Assembly: GCA_963675575.1 (NCBI GenBank)
Contig: OY776378.1
Coordinates: 1,984,001 to 2,048,000 of the forward strand
Reading direction: 5' to 3'
Length of the DNA: 64,000 nt
Source: JAGLOK01 sp963675575
GTDB taxonomy: Bacteria > Bacillota > Clostridia > Christensenellales > UMGS416
Positions within the stretch are counted from its first letter, which is position 1; each line of letters starts with the position of its first letter. A model generated the notes under the pieces. It was not told the origin of the DNA. It searched no databases and saw nothing but the letters and a program-made list of their open reading frames with translations. The translations under genes were made by a program, and so were the position numbers. This document shows positions 1-8,088 of this stretch, piece by piece.

Positions 1-106
1 GAGCTGCATAGTCCGCTCCGCTGTCGGCACAGATTACAACATCCGCTTTTTCCGCCAGCTTTTTAAAAGGGATTTCTTCTCCTCCCAGCACCAAAAGCGC
101 GCGCAT
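1..106 (-). CDS. thiN: Thiamine diphosphokinase, N-terminal fragment (cut by window edge)
   Basis: The first 35 codons read MRALLVLGGEE, then ADVVICADSGADYAA. This is the N-terminal Rossmann-like strand and the acidic AD(S/G)GA motif of thiamine pyrophosphokinase, which makes thiamine diphosphate from thiamine and ATP. The start ATG lies one base after the rpe stop codon. The rpe-thiN order is standard in Clostridia and Bacilli, which supports the call. The rest of the gene lies outside the window, so length and catalytic residues cannot be checked. Confidence 0.75.
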   Translation of the reverse strand, partial: MRALLVLGGEEIPFKKLAEKADVVICADSGADYAA

Positions 107-107
107 A

Positions 108-740
108 CTATCCCCTCAGACTTTCTATGCGTGACCTTATATCATTTCCTCCGAAAACATATGAACCCGCCACTATAACATTGGCTCCCGCAGCTAAAGC
201 CTTATGTATGGTGTCTTTATCGATTCCTCCATCCACTTGTATGTCCAAATCAGGTGAGATTTGTCTTAGTTTTTTCACTTTGTCTAATGTAAAATCAATC
301 ATTTCCTGACCGCCATATCCGGGTTCTACCGTCATCACAAGCACCATGTCCAAGCGGTCCAAATATTTTTTTATAAAGTCAATTGGTGTATTCGGCTTAA
401 TTGAAATACCCGCCTTTTTACCATGGGATTTTATTTTTTCTATTGCCGCGTCGATATCTTCGGCTGCCTCCGCGTGAAATGTTATTATATCCGCTCCCGC
501 TTCGGCGAACGCATCAATATGCTTGATGGGATTGACAATCATAAGGTGCACATCAAGCGGTAAATTGGTACATTTTTTTAGCGATGAAACCATCTTGGAA
601 CCAAATGTAATATGTGAAACAAACGAGCCGTCCATCACATCCATATGAATATAGTCCGCACCCGCGTTTTCAAGTTCTTTAACCGCCATACACAAATTTG
701 AAAAATCTGCCGCCAAAATCGACGGTGATACCTTAATCAT
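108..740 (-). CDS. rpe: Ribulose-phosphate 3-epimerase
   Basis: Interconverts ribulose-5-phosphate and xylulose-5-phosphate in the cytosolic pentose phosphate pathway. The 210-residue protein has the full TIM-barrel signature: SPSILAADF at the N-terminus, HMDVMDG with the metal-binding His and Asp, HLMI, TVEPGYGGQ in the phosphate-binding region, and QVDGGI with the second catalytic Asp. Length is normal for the family. It starts 8 nt inside the 3' end of rsgA, so the two are translationally coupled, and thiN follows after one base. Confidence 0.96.
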   Translation of the reverse strand: MIKVSPSILAADFSNLCMAVKELENAGADYIHMDVMDGSFVSHITFGSKMVSSLKKCTNLPLDVHLMIVNPIKHIDAFAEAGADIITFHAEAAEDIDAAIEKIKSHGKKAGISIKPNTPIDFIKKYLDRLDMVLVMTVEPGYGGQEMIDFTLDKVKKLRQISPDLDIQVDGGIDKDTIHKALAAGANVIVAGSYVFGGNDIRSRIESLRG

Positions 741-1617
741 ATCTGTTCCTCCATTTTTCCTCTGCCTCTTTCAATATTGCGCAATATCTGTTATGTCTGA
801 TTCTTGAGATTTTATCTTCTTTTACAGCCTCCAAAACAGCGCATCCGGGTTCGCTTTGGTGCCTGCATGTTTTATACTTGCAAAAGCCTTCATATTCCGC
901 AAAATCCTCGTAGTATTTTTGCAATTCGTTTGGCTCCATCACTGGAAGCTCCAGCAGTGAAAACCCCGGGGTGTCCACCAAATAGCCGCCCAAAAAAGGC
1001 ACAAGTTCAGCATGTCGTGTCGTGTGCTTACCTCTTTTTGTTTTTTGAGATATTTCACCCACAGCAAGGTCTTTTTCAGGCATCAGCTCATTTAAAAGCG
1101 ATGTCTTCCCCGTGCCGGACTGTCCAGCGAAACAAACGGTTTTACCCTTGCACAAATTTTTAAGCTGATTTATCCCTCGGCTTTTCTCAGCGGACACTAT
1201 AACAGTTTCAAGCCCCTTATACTGTGTTGCTATCTCCTCCGCCTTTTTCTTTCCGGTCAAATCATATTTATTAATGCATATAACACTTTCTGTTTTCATC
1301 ATCATGGCGTTAATCAGCATCTTGTCCACCAAAACAAAATCCGGATCCGGATTGGCTGCCGCAATCACTATTATAACAAGATCGATGTTTGAAACAGGAG
1401 GGCGCAACATCTTGTTTTTTCTTTCAAGTATCTTTAGCAGATAGCCTTCCTGCGTATTTGTTGGTGCGTCAAACTCAACCATATCCCCCACCATAGGAGT
1501 TTCATTGTTGTTCCTGAACTTTCCCCTTGGCCGGCAAATATACACTTTTTGGTTTCGCTCAACAGAATAAAATCCGCCAATGCCCTTTATTATTCTTCCA
1601 ATAAATTCATTGCTCAT
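733..1617 (-). CDS. rsgA: Small ribosomal subunit biogenesis GTPase RsgA
   Basis: A circularly permuted GTPase that checks late 30S subunit maturation. The motif order proves the permutation: the G4 motif NKYDLT (about residue 115) comes before the P-loop GQSGTGKTSLLN (about 165) and the G3 motif DTPGF (about 215). The N-terminal 65 residues form the expected OB-fold. The C-terminal CKYKTCRHQSEPGC segment supplies the Cys/His zinc ligands. At 294 aa the length is typical. It overlaps prkC by 4 nt and rpe by 8 nt; prkC-rsgA-rpe is a classic Firmicutes order, and RsgA is a known PrkC-type kinase substrate in Bacilli. Confidence 0.96.
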   Translation of the reverse strand: MSNEFIGRIIKGIGGFYSVERNQKVYICRPRGKFRNNNETPMVGDMVEFDAPTNTQEGYLLKILERKNKMLRPPVSNIDLVIIVIAAANPDPDFVLVDKMLINAMMMKTESVICINKYDLTGKKKAEEIATQYKGLETVIVSAEKSRGINQLKNLCKGKTVCFAGQSGTGKTSLLNELMPEKDLAVGEISQKTKRGKHTTRHAELVPFLGGYLVDTPGFSLLELPVMEPNELQKYYEDFAEYEGFCKYKTCRHQSEPGCAVLEAVKEDKISRIRHNRYCAILKEAEEKWRNRYD

Positions 1618-3575
1618 CCGTCTTCCACCGCAAAATTAATTCTGTCGTTAGAATAAAGTTCACCGTTTAGGTAAACATAGAGTTCCTTTTCTCCCCATGT
1701 GCTGCTGACAAGTGTAAGGGGCATTTCATATTCTCCTTTGTTCAATACACCGTCATAATACCTTGTTTTTTCATCTCCGTTCACGAATTCAATGATGATA
1801 TGAGTATCGTCTTGAGTCACCGAAACTAAAACTTTGTATTCTTTCGTATATTGTGCTCCCAGCCCGTTGGATACCCACAGCGTTATCTGAGTGTTGTCAA
1901 CAAGCTCAGTGCCGGCTTCAGGTTCCTGCTTTATAACAGTTCCTTCCTGTTCGTTTCCATTCAACTCAACTACCTGATTTATGCCATAACCCAAATCAGC
2001 CAGCAAAATAGAAGCCTGGTCATAGTCGATTAGCATCACATCCGGCATAGCCAGTGCGGTTTCCTGTGCTCCTTTTGAAATCACCAGGTGAACCGGTTCG
2101 TCCAAAGGCACCACTTCATCGGCGGCAGGGTTTTGATTAATTACATAGTCCGAAGGAGCATCTGAAACTTCCTGCGTCACATTTCCCACTTTAAGCCCAG
2201 CCTGCTCGATAATGCTGGCAGCTTCCGCATAGTCGCGGTTTAAAACATTGGGGACCAAAACTGTACCGACTCCCAAAGACACCGTAATGGAAACTTCCAT
2301 CCCTTCATTTAGCTTTTCGTTTGGCAGCGGATCTTGGCTTATTACAATATCTTTATTTACAATAGAATTGTTTTCATATGTTACCTTAGGTACAAATCCC
2401 GATTCCCTTATCATTTCAGCCGCTAATTCTTCGGATTGGCCAATCAGTCTCGGTACCTCAAGGAGCGCTCCGACTTCGTCTCTGTTAAATATTGATTGTC
2501 CAATCAAAATCAAAGTTATTATTATACCGACGATTACAATAAGTCCTACCATCAGCCTTATTATCGATGATGTCACGCTTCTTCTTTTATTTGAACGGCT
2601 ATATGTCCTCGGAACATTGCTTCTTTTTTGCTCGGAATTTTTAAGCCGTTCGTTTTCTTTTAGAGCCATTAGTTCCATCTCTCGGGTTATCTTGGGAATA
2701 TTAACCTGAGTGGCACCATGCTCAATCATTTTCTTTTTAACAAACCCGCCCTCAGGGCGTTCCAATGCGCGCTTTAAATCCTGTCCCATCTCAAAAGCGT
2801 TTTCGTATCTCGCTTCAGGTTCTTTGCTAATAGCCTTTAATATGACTTCTTCCAGCGCCACAGACACCTTATGATTCTTCATTCTTGGGCTTACTGGAGT
2901 GTCCTGAATATGTTTTATTGCGACTGAAACCGGTGAATCCCCCTCAAACGGAACTTCACCTGTCACCATTTCATATAAACAAATTCCCAAGGAGTAGATA
3001 TCCGCCTGCTTTGTTATGTGCAGCCCTCTTGCCTGCTCAGGAGAGATATAGTGAACCGAGCCTAAAACATTTGATCCCCCCAAAGTGATAGTGCTTTGAT
3101 CCTGAATACGAGCTATCCCAAAGTCGGCAACCTTAAGGCTTCCGTTTTCGCGTATCAGTACGTTTTGCGGCTTTATATCCCGATGAATCAGGTTGGCCGA
3201 ATGCGCGTAAAATAGCGCTTCGCTTATTTTTACACCGATTTTAACGGCTTCCTCATCTGTAAGTTTTCCTCTGTCTTGCACCAGTTCCTTAAGGGTCATG
3301 CCGCGCACATATTCCATGACAATATAGGGCAATCCTTCGTCTTCGCCGATATCTATGGTTTTGATAATATTTCTGTGGTTTAGCTGCTGCGCGATTTTGG
3401 ATTCTTTTTTAAAGCGCCTTTTAAACTCGGCATCCTCAAGATATTCAGGACGCAATATTTTTATTGCCACCTCTTCGCCGGTATCCATCGAAAATCCTGA
3501 ATATACGATGGACATTCCGCCGGTGCCTATAACCTTATTTACAATATATTTGTTATCTAAAATTCGCTCATTCAT
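1614..3575 (-). CDS. prkC: PASTA-domain Ser/Thr protein kinase
   Basis: A membrane eukaryotic-like kinase that senses cell-wall fragments and controls division, wall synthesis and spore exit in Firmicutes. The cytoplasmic kinase domain (about residues 10-270) has the G-loop GTGGMS, the catalytic loop HRDIKPQN and DFG in ADFGIAR, with SVHYISPEQ in the activation segment. A basic juxtamembrane stretch leads to one membrane segment near residues 340-360. Three PASTA repeats follow outside the cell, each with a Pro-rich start (VPRLIG, VPNVLN, MPDVML). The last 80 residues form a separate beta-rich tail. It overlaps the cognate phosphatase gene prpC by 4 nt. Confidence 0.96.
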   Translation of the reverse strand: MNERILDNKYIVNKVIGTGGMSIVYSGFSMDTGEEVAIKILRPEYLEDAEFKRRFKKESKIAQQLNHRNIIKTIDIGEDEGLPYIVMEYVRGMTLKELVQDRGKLTDEEAVKIGVKISEALFYAHSANLIHRDIKPQNVLIRENGSLKVADFGIARIQDQSTITLGGSNVLGSVHYISPEQARGLHITKQADIYSLGICLYEMVTGEVPFEGDSPVSVAIKHIQDTPVSPRMKNHKVSVALEEVILKAISKEPEARYENAFEMGQDLKRALERPEGGFVKKKMIEHGATQVNIPKITREMELMALKENERLKNSEQKRSNVPRTYSRSNKRRSVTSSIIRLMVGLIVIVGIIITLILIGQSIFNRDEVGALLEVPRLIGQSEELAAEMIRESGFVPKVTYENNSIVNKDIVISQDPLPNEKLNEGMEVSITVSLGVGTVLVPNVLNRDYAEAASIIEQAGLKVGNVTQEVSDAPSDYVINQNPAADEVVPLDEPVHLVISKGAQETALAMPDVMLIDYDQASILLADLGYGINQVVELNGNEQEGTVIKQEPEAGTELVDNTQITLWVSNGLGAQYTKEYKVLVSVTQDDTHIIIEFVNGDEKTRYYDGVLNKGEYEMPLTLVSSTWGEKELYVYLNGELYSNDRINFAVEDG

Positions 3576-4315
3576 GCGTCTTCATCTCCCAGATTTTCGA
3601 TCAAAACACATGATATATTATCATATCCGCCCGCTTCATTGGCTTTTAGCACAAGCTCGCTTGCAATGTCTTCAATATATTCATTTTCCTTTATGATTTG
3701 GGTGATTTGCTCGTCATCGAGCATATCGGTTAAGCCATCAGAGCAAAGTAATATTATTTCCCCAGTCTCAAATGGTATATCAAAAATATCCGGCATTGCA
3801 ATCGCGTCTCCAAGAGCTTTTGTGATAATATTGCGCCGAGGGTGCACTCTGCCTTGTTTTCTGGTTATTTTCTTTGCGGCAATAAGCTCCTGCACCAGTG
3901 AATGATCCACCGATATCTGCTTAAGTTTTCCTTTTTTATATTTATATGCCCTTGAGTCTCCGATATTAATTATTTTAACGCCATCGCCCACTCTAAGAGC
4001 CGCCACCAAAGTTGTCCCCATGCCTCCGAAAAATTCATTATCGGTGCTGTAATCATTAATTGAGTTGTTGGCAGCGTTAACAGCTTCATAAATCACTTCA
4101 TCAGCTCTGTTGCTATCCATTTCCCCAGCGTTTTTGATTAAAGAGCATACGACTTTTGTGGCAAGCTCACTCGCCACTTCTCCGCCTCGGTATCCGCCTA
4201 TGCCATCGGCGACAATCGCTAAACCATATGGTCCTACGCCATCGGGTATATAGCAATAATCTTCGTTTTTTGCGCGTTTTTTTCCTTTGTCAGTTTTTTT
4301 AGCGTATAAAATCAT
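3572..4315 (-). CDS. prpC: PP2C-family Ser/Thr phosphatase PrpC/Stp
   Basis: Metal-dependent phosphatase that reverses PrkC phosphorylation. The 247-residue protein shows the PP2C metal sites: VADGIGGYRGGE near residue 36, GMGTTLVAA, IGDSRAYKY, LLCSDGLTDML and GGYDNISCVL near the C-terminus. The conserved acidic ligands are all present, so it should be active. It is coupled to prkC by a 4-nt overlap and to rlmN upstream by a 4-nt overlap. No membrane segment is visible, so it acts in the cytosol. Confidence 0.95.
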   Translation of the reverse strand: MILYAKKTDKGKKRAKNEDYCYIPDGVGPYGLAIVADGIGGYRGGEVASELATKVVCSLIKNAGEMDSNRADEVIYEAVNAANNSINDYSTDNEFFGGMGTTLVAALRVGDGVKIINIGDSRAYKYKKGKLKQISVDHSLVQELIAAKKITRKQGRVHPRRNIITKALGDAIAMPDIFDIPFETGEIILLCSDGLTDMLDDEQITQIIKENEYIEDIASELVLKANEAGGYDNISCVLIENLGDEDA

Positions 4316-5340
4316 TTATTCAATTCCCTTGCCCTAAGCTGTCCGCATGCTCCGTCGATGTCAGCCCCTAAAGTCCTCCTAACAGTCGCGTTTATCCCTC
4401 TGTCTTTAACATATTCCATAATCTCGTATGCTTTTTTTTGCGAAACGCCTTTAAGCGCGTCATCCGGGTTGCTGTTTAACGGTATAAGGTTAAGCAGTAC
4501 GTTTTTACCTTTAATCAGCTTAACTAGAGCATCAATGTCGTCACGTGTGTCATTGACACCCTCAATTAGTGAATACTCTATTGTTATCCTTCTGCCCGTT
4601 TTATCAAAGTAATTGTCAGCAGCGGTCATAATGTCTTTTATCTTATACTTTTTGGCGGAAGGCATAATATCTTCACGCTTATTGTCATCTGCCTGGTGGA
4701 GCGACACACATAAATTTATCGGTATGTTCTCCTCTGCGAGCTTATACATTTTATCTGTTATTCCGCAGGTTGAAAGCGAAATGCTGCGATAGCTTACATT
4801 TAATCCCTTCGGCTCATGCAAAAGCTTCATAAACTCGATTACATTCTCATAGTTTAGCAGCGGTTCTCCCGCTCCCATAAGAACCACGTTTGAAGCGCAT
4901 AAGCCTAAATCGGAGTTAATCGTCTGAACCTGCGCAAGCATTTCATGTGGGGACAGGTTTCTTCGCATTCCCCCTATGGCCGACGCGCAAAATGTGCACC
5001 CCATGCTGCAACCTACCTGTGTAGACACACAAATAGTAACTCCGTGCTTATAGCTCATCGCCACGGCTTCAATTATTTCATCATCGTATAGCTTTAAAAG
5101 ATACTTCTTTGTGCCATCTATTTCAGACTCCATCTTTTTGTATATAGAAACATTGTCGATTATGAATCTTTCATCCAAGCTTTTTATAAAATCTTTGGGC
5201 AGATTTTTCATATCCTTAAAATCTACACATTTATAAAGCCAGCTTCTTATCTGCCTTAATCTAAAAGCAGGCGGATTAATATCTGAAAGTACGCTCAAAA
5301 GCTCTTCATCGCTTATTTTGTTTATCTGCACTTTATCCAT
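4312..5340 (-). CDS. rlmN: Dual-specificity 23S rRNA/tRNA A2-methyltransferase RlmN
   Basis: Radical SAM enzyme that methylates C2 of A2503 in 23S rRNA and A37 in some tRNAs. The cluster-binding CxxxCxxC motif lies in GCSMGCTFCAS near residue 110. The catalytic cysteine pair comes from that region and the C-terminal GADIDGACGQLRA. GAGEPLLNY is the SAM-binding GGE-like motif. The 342-residue length is normal. It sits between rsmB (8 nt overlap) and prpC (4 nt overlap), the usual place in Clostridia. Confidence 0.95.
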   Translation of the reverse strand: MDKVQINKISDEELLSVLSDINPPAFRLRQIRSWLYKCVDFKDMKNLPKDFIKSLDERFIIDNVSIYKKMESEIDGTKKYLLKLYDDEIIEAVAMSYKHGVTICVSTQVGCSMGCTFCASAIGGMRRNLSPHEMLAQVQTINSDLGLCASNVVLMGAGEPLLNYENVIEFMKLLHEPKGLNVSYRSISLSTCGITDKMYKLAEENIPINLCVSLHQADDNKREDIMPSAKKYKIKDIMTAADNYFDKTGRRITIEYSLIEGVNDTRDDIDALVKLIKGKNVLLNLIPLNSNPDDALKGVSQKKAYEIMEYVKDRGINATVRRTLGADIDGACGQLRARELNK

Positions 5341-6652
5341 TAATTCTCTCTAGGCACGCGATGTAAAAACCTGTTGTGCCGTCAATATTCGGAAGAAGCA
5401 TCGTGCCACATCCGTCAAAACGATTATCATTTATTATATCATAAAATGTTTTGGGAAAAACAGCTTTAAATTCGCTGTTTCGGCTCAAAAAATCCTTAAC
5501 AACGCCGTAATTTTCATCTTGGTTTATGGTGCAGGTGGCGTATGTCAGCCGCCCCCCCGCCTTCACATGCGTCGCCGCGTTTTGAAGTATAGCTTTTTGA
5601 GTTTTAATTATTTGTTCAATATCCTTTTGAGTTTTGTTATATCGAACTTCAGGATGGTTAAATACTGTACCCAACGCACTGCATGGAGCGTCCACCAAAA
5701 CAGCGTCATATTCGCCTAAATCGCCCATGCTTTTCGCTGCATCCACACATTGTGTTTGGGAATTCACTCCCAACCTTTTAAACTGCTTTACCATGATGCC
5801 CACTCTGTTTTCATTAATATCACAAGAAGTATATTCCGCGTTGGGGTTAAAATGCGCCATAGCCGCAGTTTTCCCCCCAGGAGCCGCGCATAAATCCAAT
5901 ACGGTTTGCGGTTTCATCTCTACCGCCGCTTTTGCCGCCAAATGTGAAGCTTCACCCTGAATGGCTATCTTGCCGCTGCCAAACAAAGCAGTGTCGAATA
6001 CTTCCCCACTCACTTTGTAAACATCGCCCAGTAAATCACTTTTTATAGTCCCAATATTATTATTTTTAAGAATCTCTTCAAGTTTCGCTTCATCCATCCC
6101 TTTTAGGCTGTTTGGATAAACAGTAAAAGTGTTTTCTTTTTCATATGATATAAGATTTAAAGCACCTTCATATCCTATTTGTTCAATCCACATATTAATC
6201 AGCCATTCGGGAAAAGAATACTTAACGGATAGATATTTAATCTCGTCCATGTCATCGGCAATTTCAAAAGATTCTTTGTCGCGCGCCGCATTTCGGAGAA
6301 CGCCGTTAATGAAACCCACAGCGCCTTTTTTGCCAAGCTTTTTTGCAATATCCGAAGCTGTCTGGAGTGCGGCATGGTCGGGAACTCGATCCATAAAGTA
6401 AATTTGATAAACTCCAAATCTCAAAATATTTTTTATAATCGGTTTGGGGTTTGCACTAAGATATTTTTGAAGTATATAGTCAAGAGTGATAAGTTTTTCA
6501 AGGCAACCGTAAAACAAAGCGCCCGCAAACGCTTTGTCTCTTCCTTCAAGTTTTTCCATCGCCTGTTTAATGGCAAGATTGGAATATGCTTTTTTGCGGA
6601 TTACTTCGTCAAATGCCAAAAAAGATTCAACCCTTGCTATATCTGCACTCAT
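5333..6652 (-). CDS. rsmB: 16S rRNA m5C967 methyltransferase RsmB
   Basis: Methylates C967 of 16S rRNA. The N-terminal 130 residues form a NusB-like RNA-binding domain. The C-terminal Rossmann domain has VLDLCAAPGGKTAA for SAM, VDAPCSALG (motif IV) and the catalytic TYATCTINQDEN cysteine (motif VI). At 439 aa it matches the family. The stop of fmt overlaps its start by 4 nt. This fmt-rsmB-rlmN string handles translation start and rRNA modification. Confidence 0.95.
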   Translation of the reverse strand: MSADIARVESFLAFDEVIRKKAYSNLAIKQAMEKLEGRDKAFAGALFYGCLEKLITLDYILQKYLSANPKPIIKNILRFGVYQIYFMDRVPDHAALQTASDIAKKLGKKGAVGFINGVLRNAARDKESFEIADDMDEIKYLSVKYSFPEWLINMWIEQIGYEGALNLISYEKENTFTVYPNSLKGMDEAKLEEILKNNNIGTIKSDLLGDVYKVSGEVFDTALFGSGKIAIQGEASHLAAKAAVEMKPQTVLDLCAAPGGKTAAMAHFNPNAEYTSCDINENRVGIMVKQFKRLGVNSQTQCVDAAKSMGDLGEYDAVLVDAPCSALGTVFNHPEVRYNKTQKDIEQIIKTQKAILQNAATHVKAGGRLTYATCTINQDENYGVVKDFLSRNSEFKAVFPKTFYDIINDNRFDGCGTMLLPNIDGTTGFYIACLERING

Positions 6653-7581
6653 TCAAACCCCTTTGAACTGTCCATCTCCCGCCCGCATAAAGCTGCGGTG
6701 GCTTCCATTCTTCTTTTACCGGAAAATTGTATCTCTTTAAGCGCAACCTGATAGTCGGCTGTGTTTACAACCATACCCTGTTTAGCATCGCAGCAAGCCA
6801 TAGTTCCCGGGCGGCTCACAGACTTTGTATCTGTCATTTCCACCTTCCAAACCTTAAGCACCTCTTCGCCTAACTTTACATATGCGCCAGGCCAAGGATT
6901 TACGCCGCGAACGAGGTTTTTTATTTCCATCGCGGTCTTTTTAAAATCAATTTTCCCATCCTCTTTTTGAAGCATAGGAAAATGCGTTGCCTCGTCATGG
7001 TTTTGCGGTGTTCGCGTGCCAGCACCATCCTTAATCCCCTTAAGCGTACTAACCAAGACTTCGCCGCCCATGTAAGACAACCGTTCAAACAGCTCACCCG
7101 CGGTTTCATCCGGGTCGATTTTGGTTTTTACCTGCATCAAAATGTCACCGGTGTCCACTCCGCGCTCGGTAAGCATGGTGGTAACCCCTGTTTCTTTTTC
7201 GCCGTTTATTATCGCCCACTGTATTGGTGCCGGCCCTCTGTATTTTGGAAGCAGCGAGGCGTGCACATTTATGCATCCGTATTTTGGAATATCTAATATC
7301 TCCTGCGTGAGTATCTGTCCGAAAGCCGCCGTCACCATTACATCAAAGTCAAGGCCTTTTAAAAATTCCACGCCTTTTTTGCCGCGTATCCTTTTAAAAG
7401 AATGTACTTCAAGCCCTTTTGAAAGCGCATATTTTTTCACTGCGCAAGGGTGCATTTTCTGTCCTCTGCCCTGAGGTTTGTCTGGCTGTGTTATTACCGC
7501 GACAATGTCAAAATTCGCTTCAAGCAAGGCTTCAAGCGAAGGAATGGCAAAATCGGGCGTTCCCAAAAAAACTACTTTCAT
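6649..7581 (-). CDS. fmt: Methionyl-tRNA formyltransferase
   Basis: Formylates initiator Met-tRNA with 10-formyl-THF. The N-terminus VFLGTPDFAIPSLEAL is typical. The catalytic core shows the Asn and His pair in INVHASLLPKYRGPAPIQ plus the Asp in DTGDIL. The C-terminal 100 residues form the OB-fold tRNA-binding domain. Length (310 aa) is standard. The gene overlaps def by 4 nt; def removes the formyl group Fmt adds, so the pair is functionally linked. Confidence 0.96.
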   Translation of the reverse strand: MKVVFLGTPDFAIPSLEALLEANFDIVAVITQPDKPQGRGQKMHPCAVKKYALSKGLEVHSFKRIRGKKGVEFLKGLDFDVMVTAAFGQILTQEILDIPKYGCINVHASLLPKYRGPAPIQWAIINGEKETGVTTMLTERGVDTGDILMQVKTKIDPDETAGELFERLSYMGGEVLVSTLKGIKDGAGTRTPQNHDEATHFPMLQKEDGKIDFKKTAMEIKNLVRGVNPWPGAYVKLGEEVLKVWKVEMTDTKSVSRPGTMACCDAKQGMVVNTADYQVALKEIQFSGKRRMEATAALCGREMDSSKGFE

Positions 7582-8048
7582 AGCTCCTCAACCTTGATTA
7601 ATTCGCCTTCGACTATGTCAGTATAGAGTATTCCGTTTAAATGATCATTTTCATGGCACATTGCAACTGCCATCAGCTCTTCACCCTCCATCTCAAAGGG
7701 CTTTCCATTTCTGTCATAGGCCTTTATTTTCACTTTTGCGGGTCTATGCGTAAGCCCTGTATATCCGGGAACAGAAAGGCATGCTTCATTAAATTCCTGC
7801 TCACCTTCCGTTTCTATTATTTCAGGGTTAATAAACTCTGTATATTTCAAAGTTTCCGGCTCTATGATGATGAAAACACGCCGCATAATGCCCACTTGTG
7901 GCGCCGCAAGTCCTATGCCGTACACGCTTTCAACTGTTTCTTTCATGTCGTCTAAAAGCGAATGCAGCCGTGCATTAAAAGCCGTTACTTCTCTTGATAT
8001 TTTCCTTAATTTTGGCTCTTTGTCCGTAAGTATTGTTCTCAATGCCAA
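7578..8048 (-). CDS. def: Peptide deformylase (TTG start)
   Basis: Removes the N-formyl group from nascent proteins. All three metalloenzyme motifs are present: GIGLAAPQVG, EACLSVPGY and HENDHLNG (the HExxH zinc site, with Asn at a variable position). The open frame begins two codons further upstream with another TTG. I chose the TTG that gives MALRTILTD, because this is the usual PDF N-terminus and it sits 8 nt after a GGAGG; the upstream TTG is too close to that ribosome site. The protein is then 156 aa. Confidence 0.93.
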   Translation of the reverse strand: MALRTILTDKEPKLRKISREVTAFNARLHSLLDDMKETVESVYGIGLAAPQVGIMRRVFIIIEPETLKYTEFINPEIIETEGEQEFNEACLSVPGYTGLTHRPAKVKIKAYDRNGKPFEMEGEELMAVAMCHENDHLNGILYTDIVEGELIKVEEL

Positions 8049-8079
8049 TTTCAAATCCTCCTTAGGGTTATATGTATAT

Positions 8080-8085
8080 ATTATA
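8080..8085 (-). promoter_or_regulatory. Possible internal promoter for def (extended -10)
   Basis: The minus strand reads TGCTATAAT just after the priA stop, followed by a leader with GGAGG before def. This is a TGn extended -10 without a good -35 box at 15-18 nt. The priA-def gap is the only sizeable gap in this cluster, so def-fmt and later genes may have a second start. This is inference only. Confidence 0.35.
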
Positions 8086-8088
8086 GCA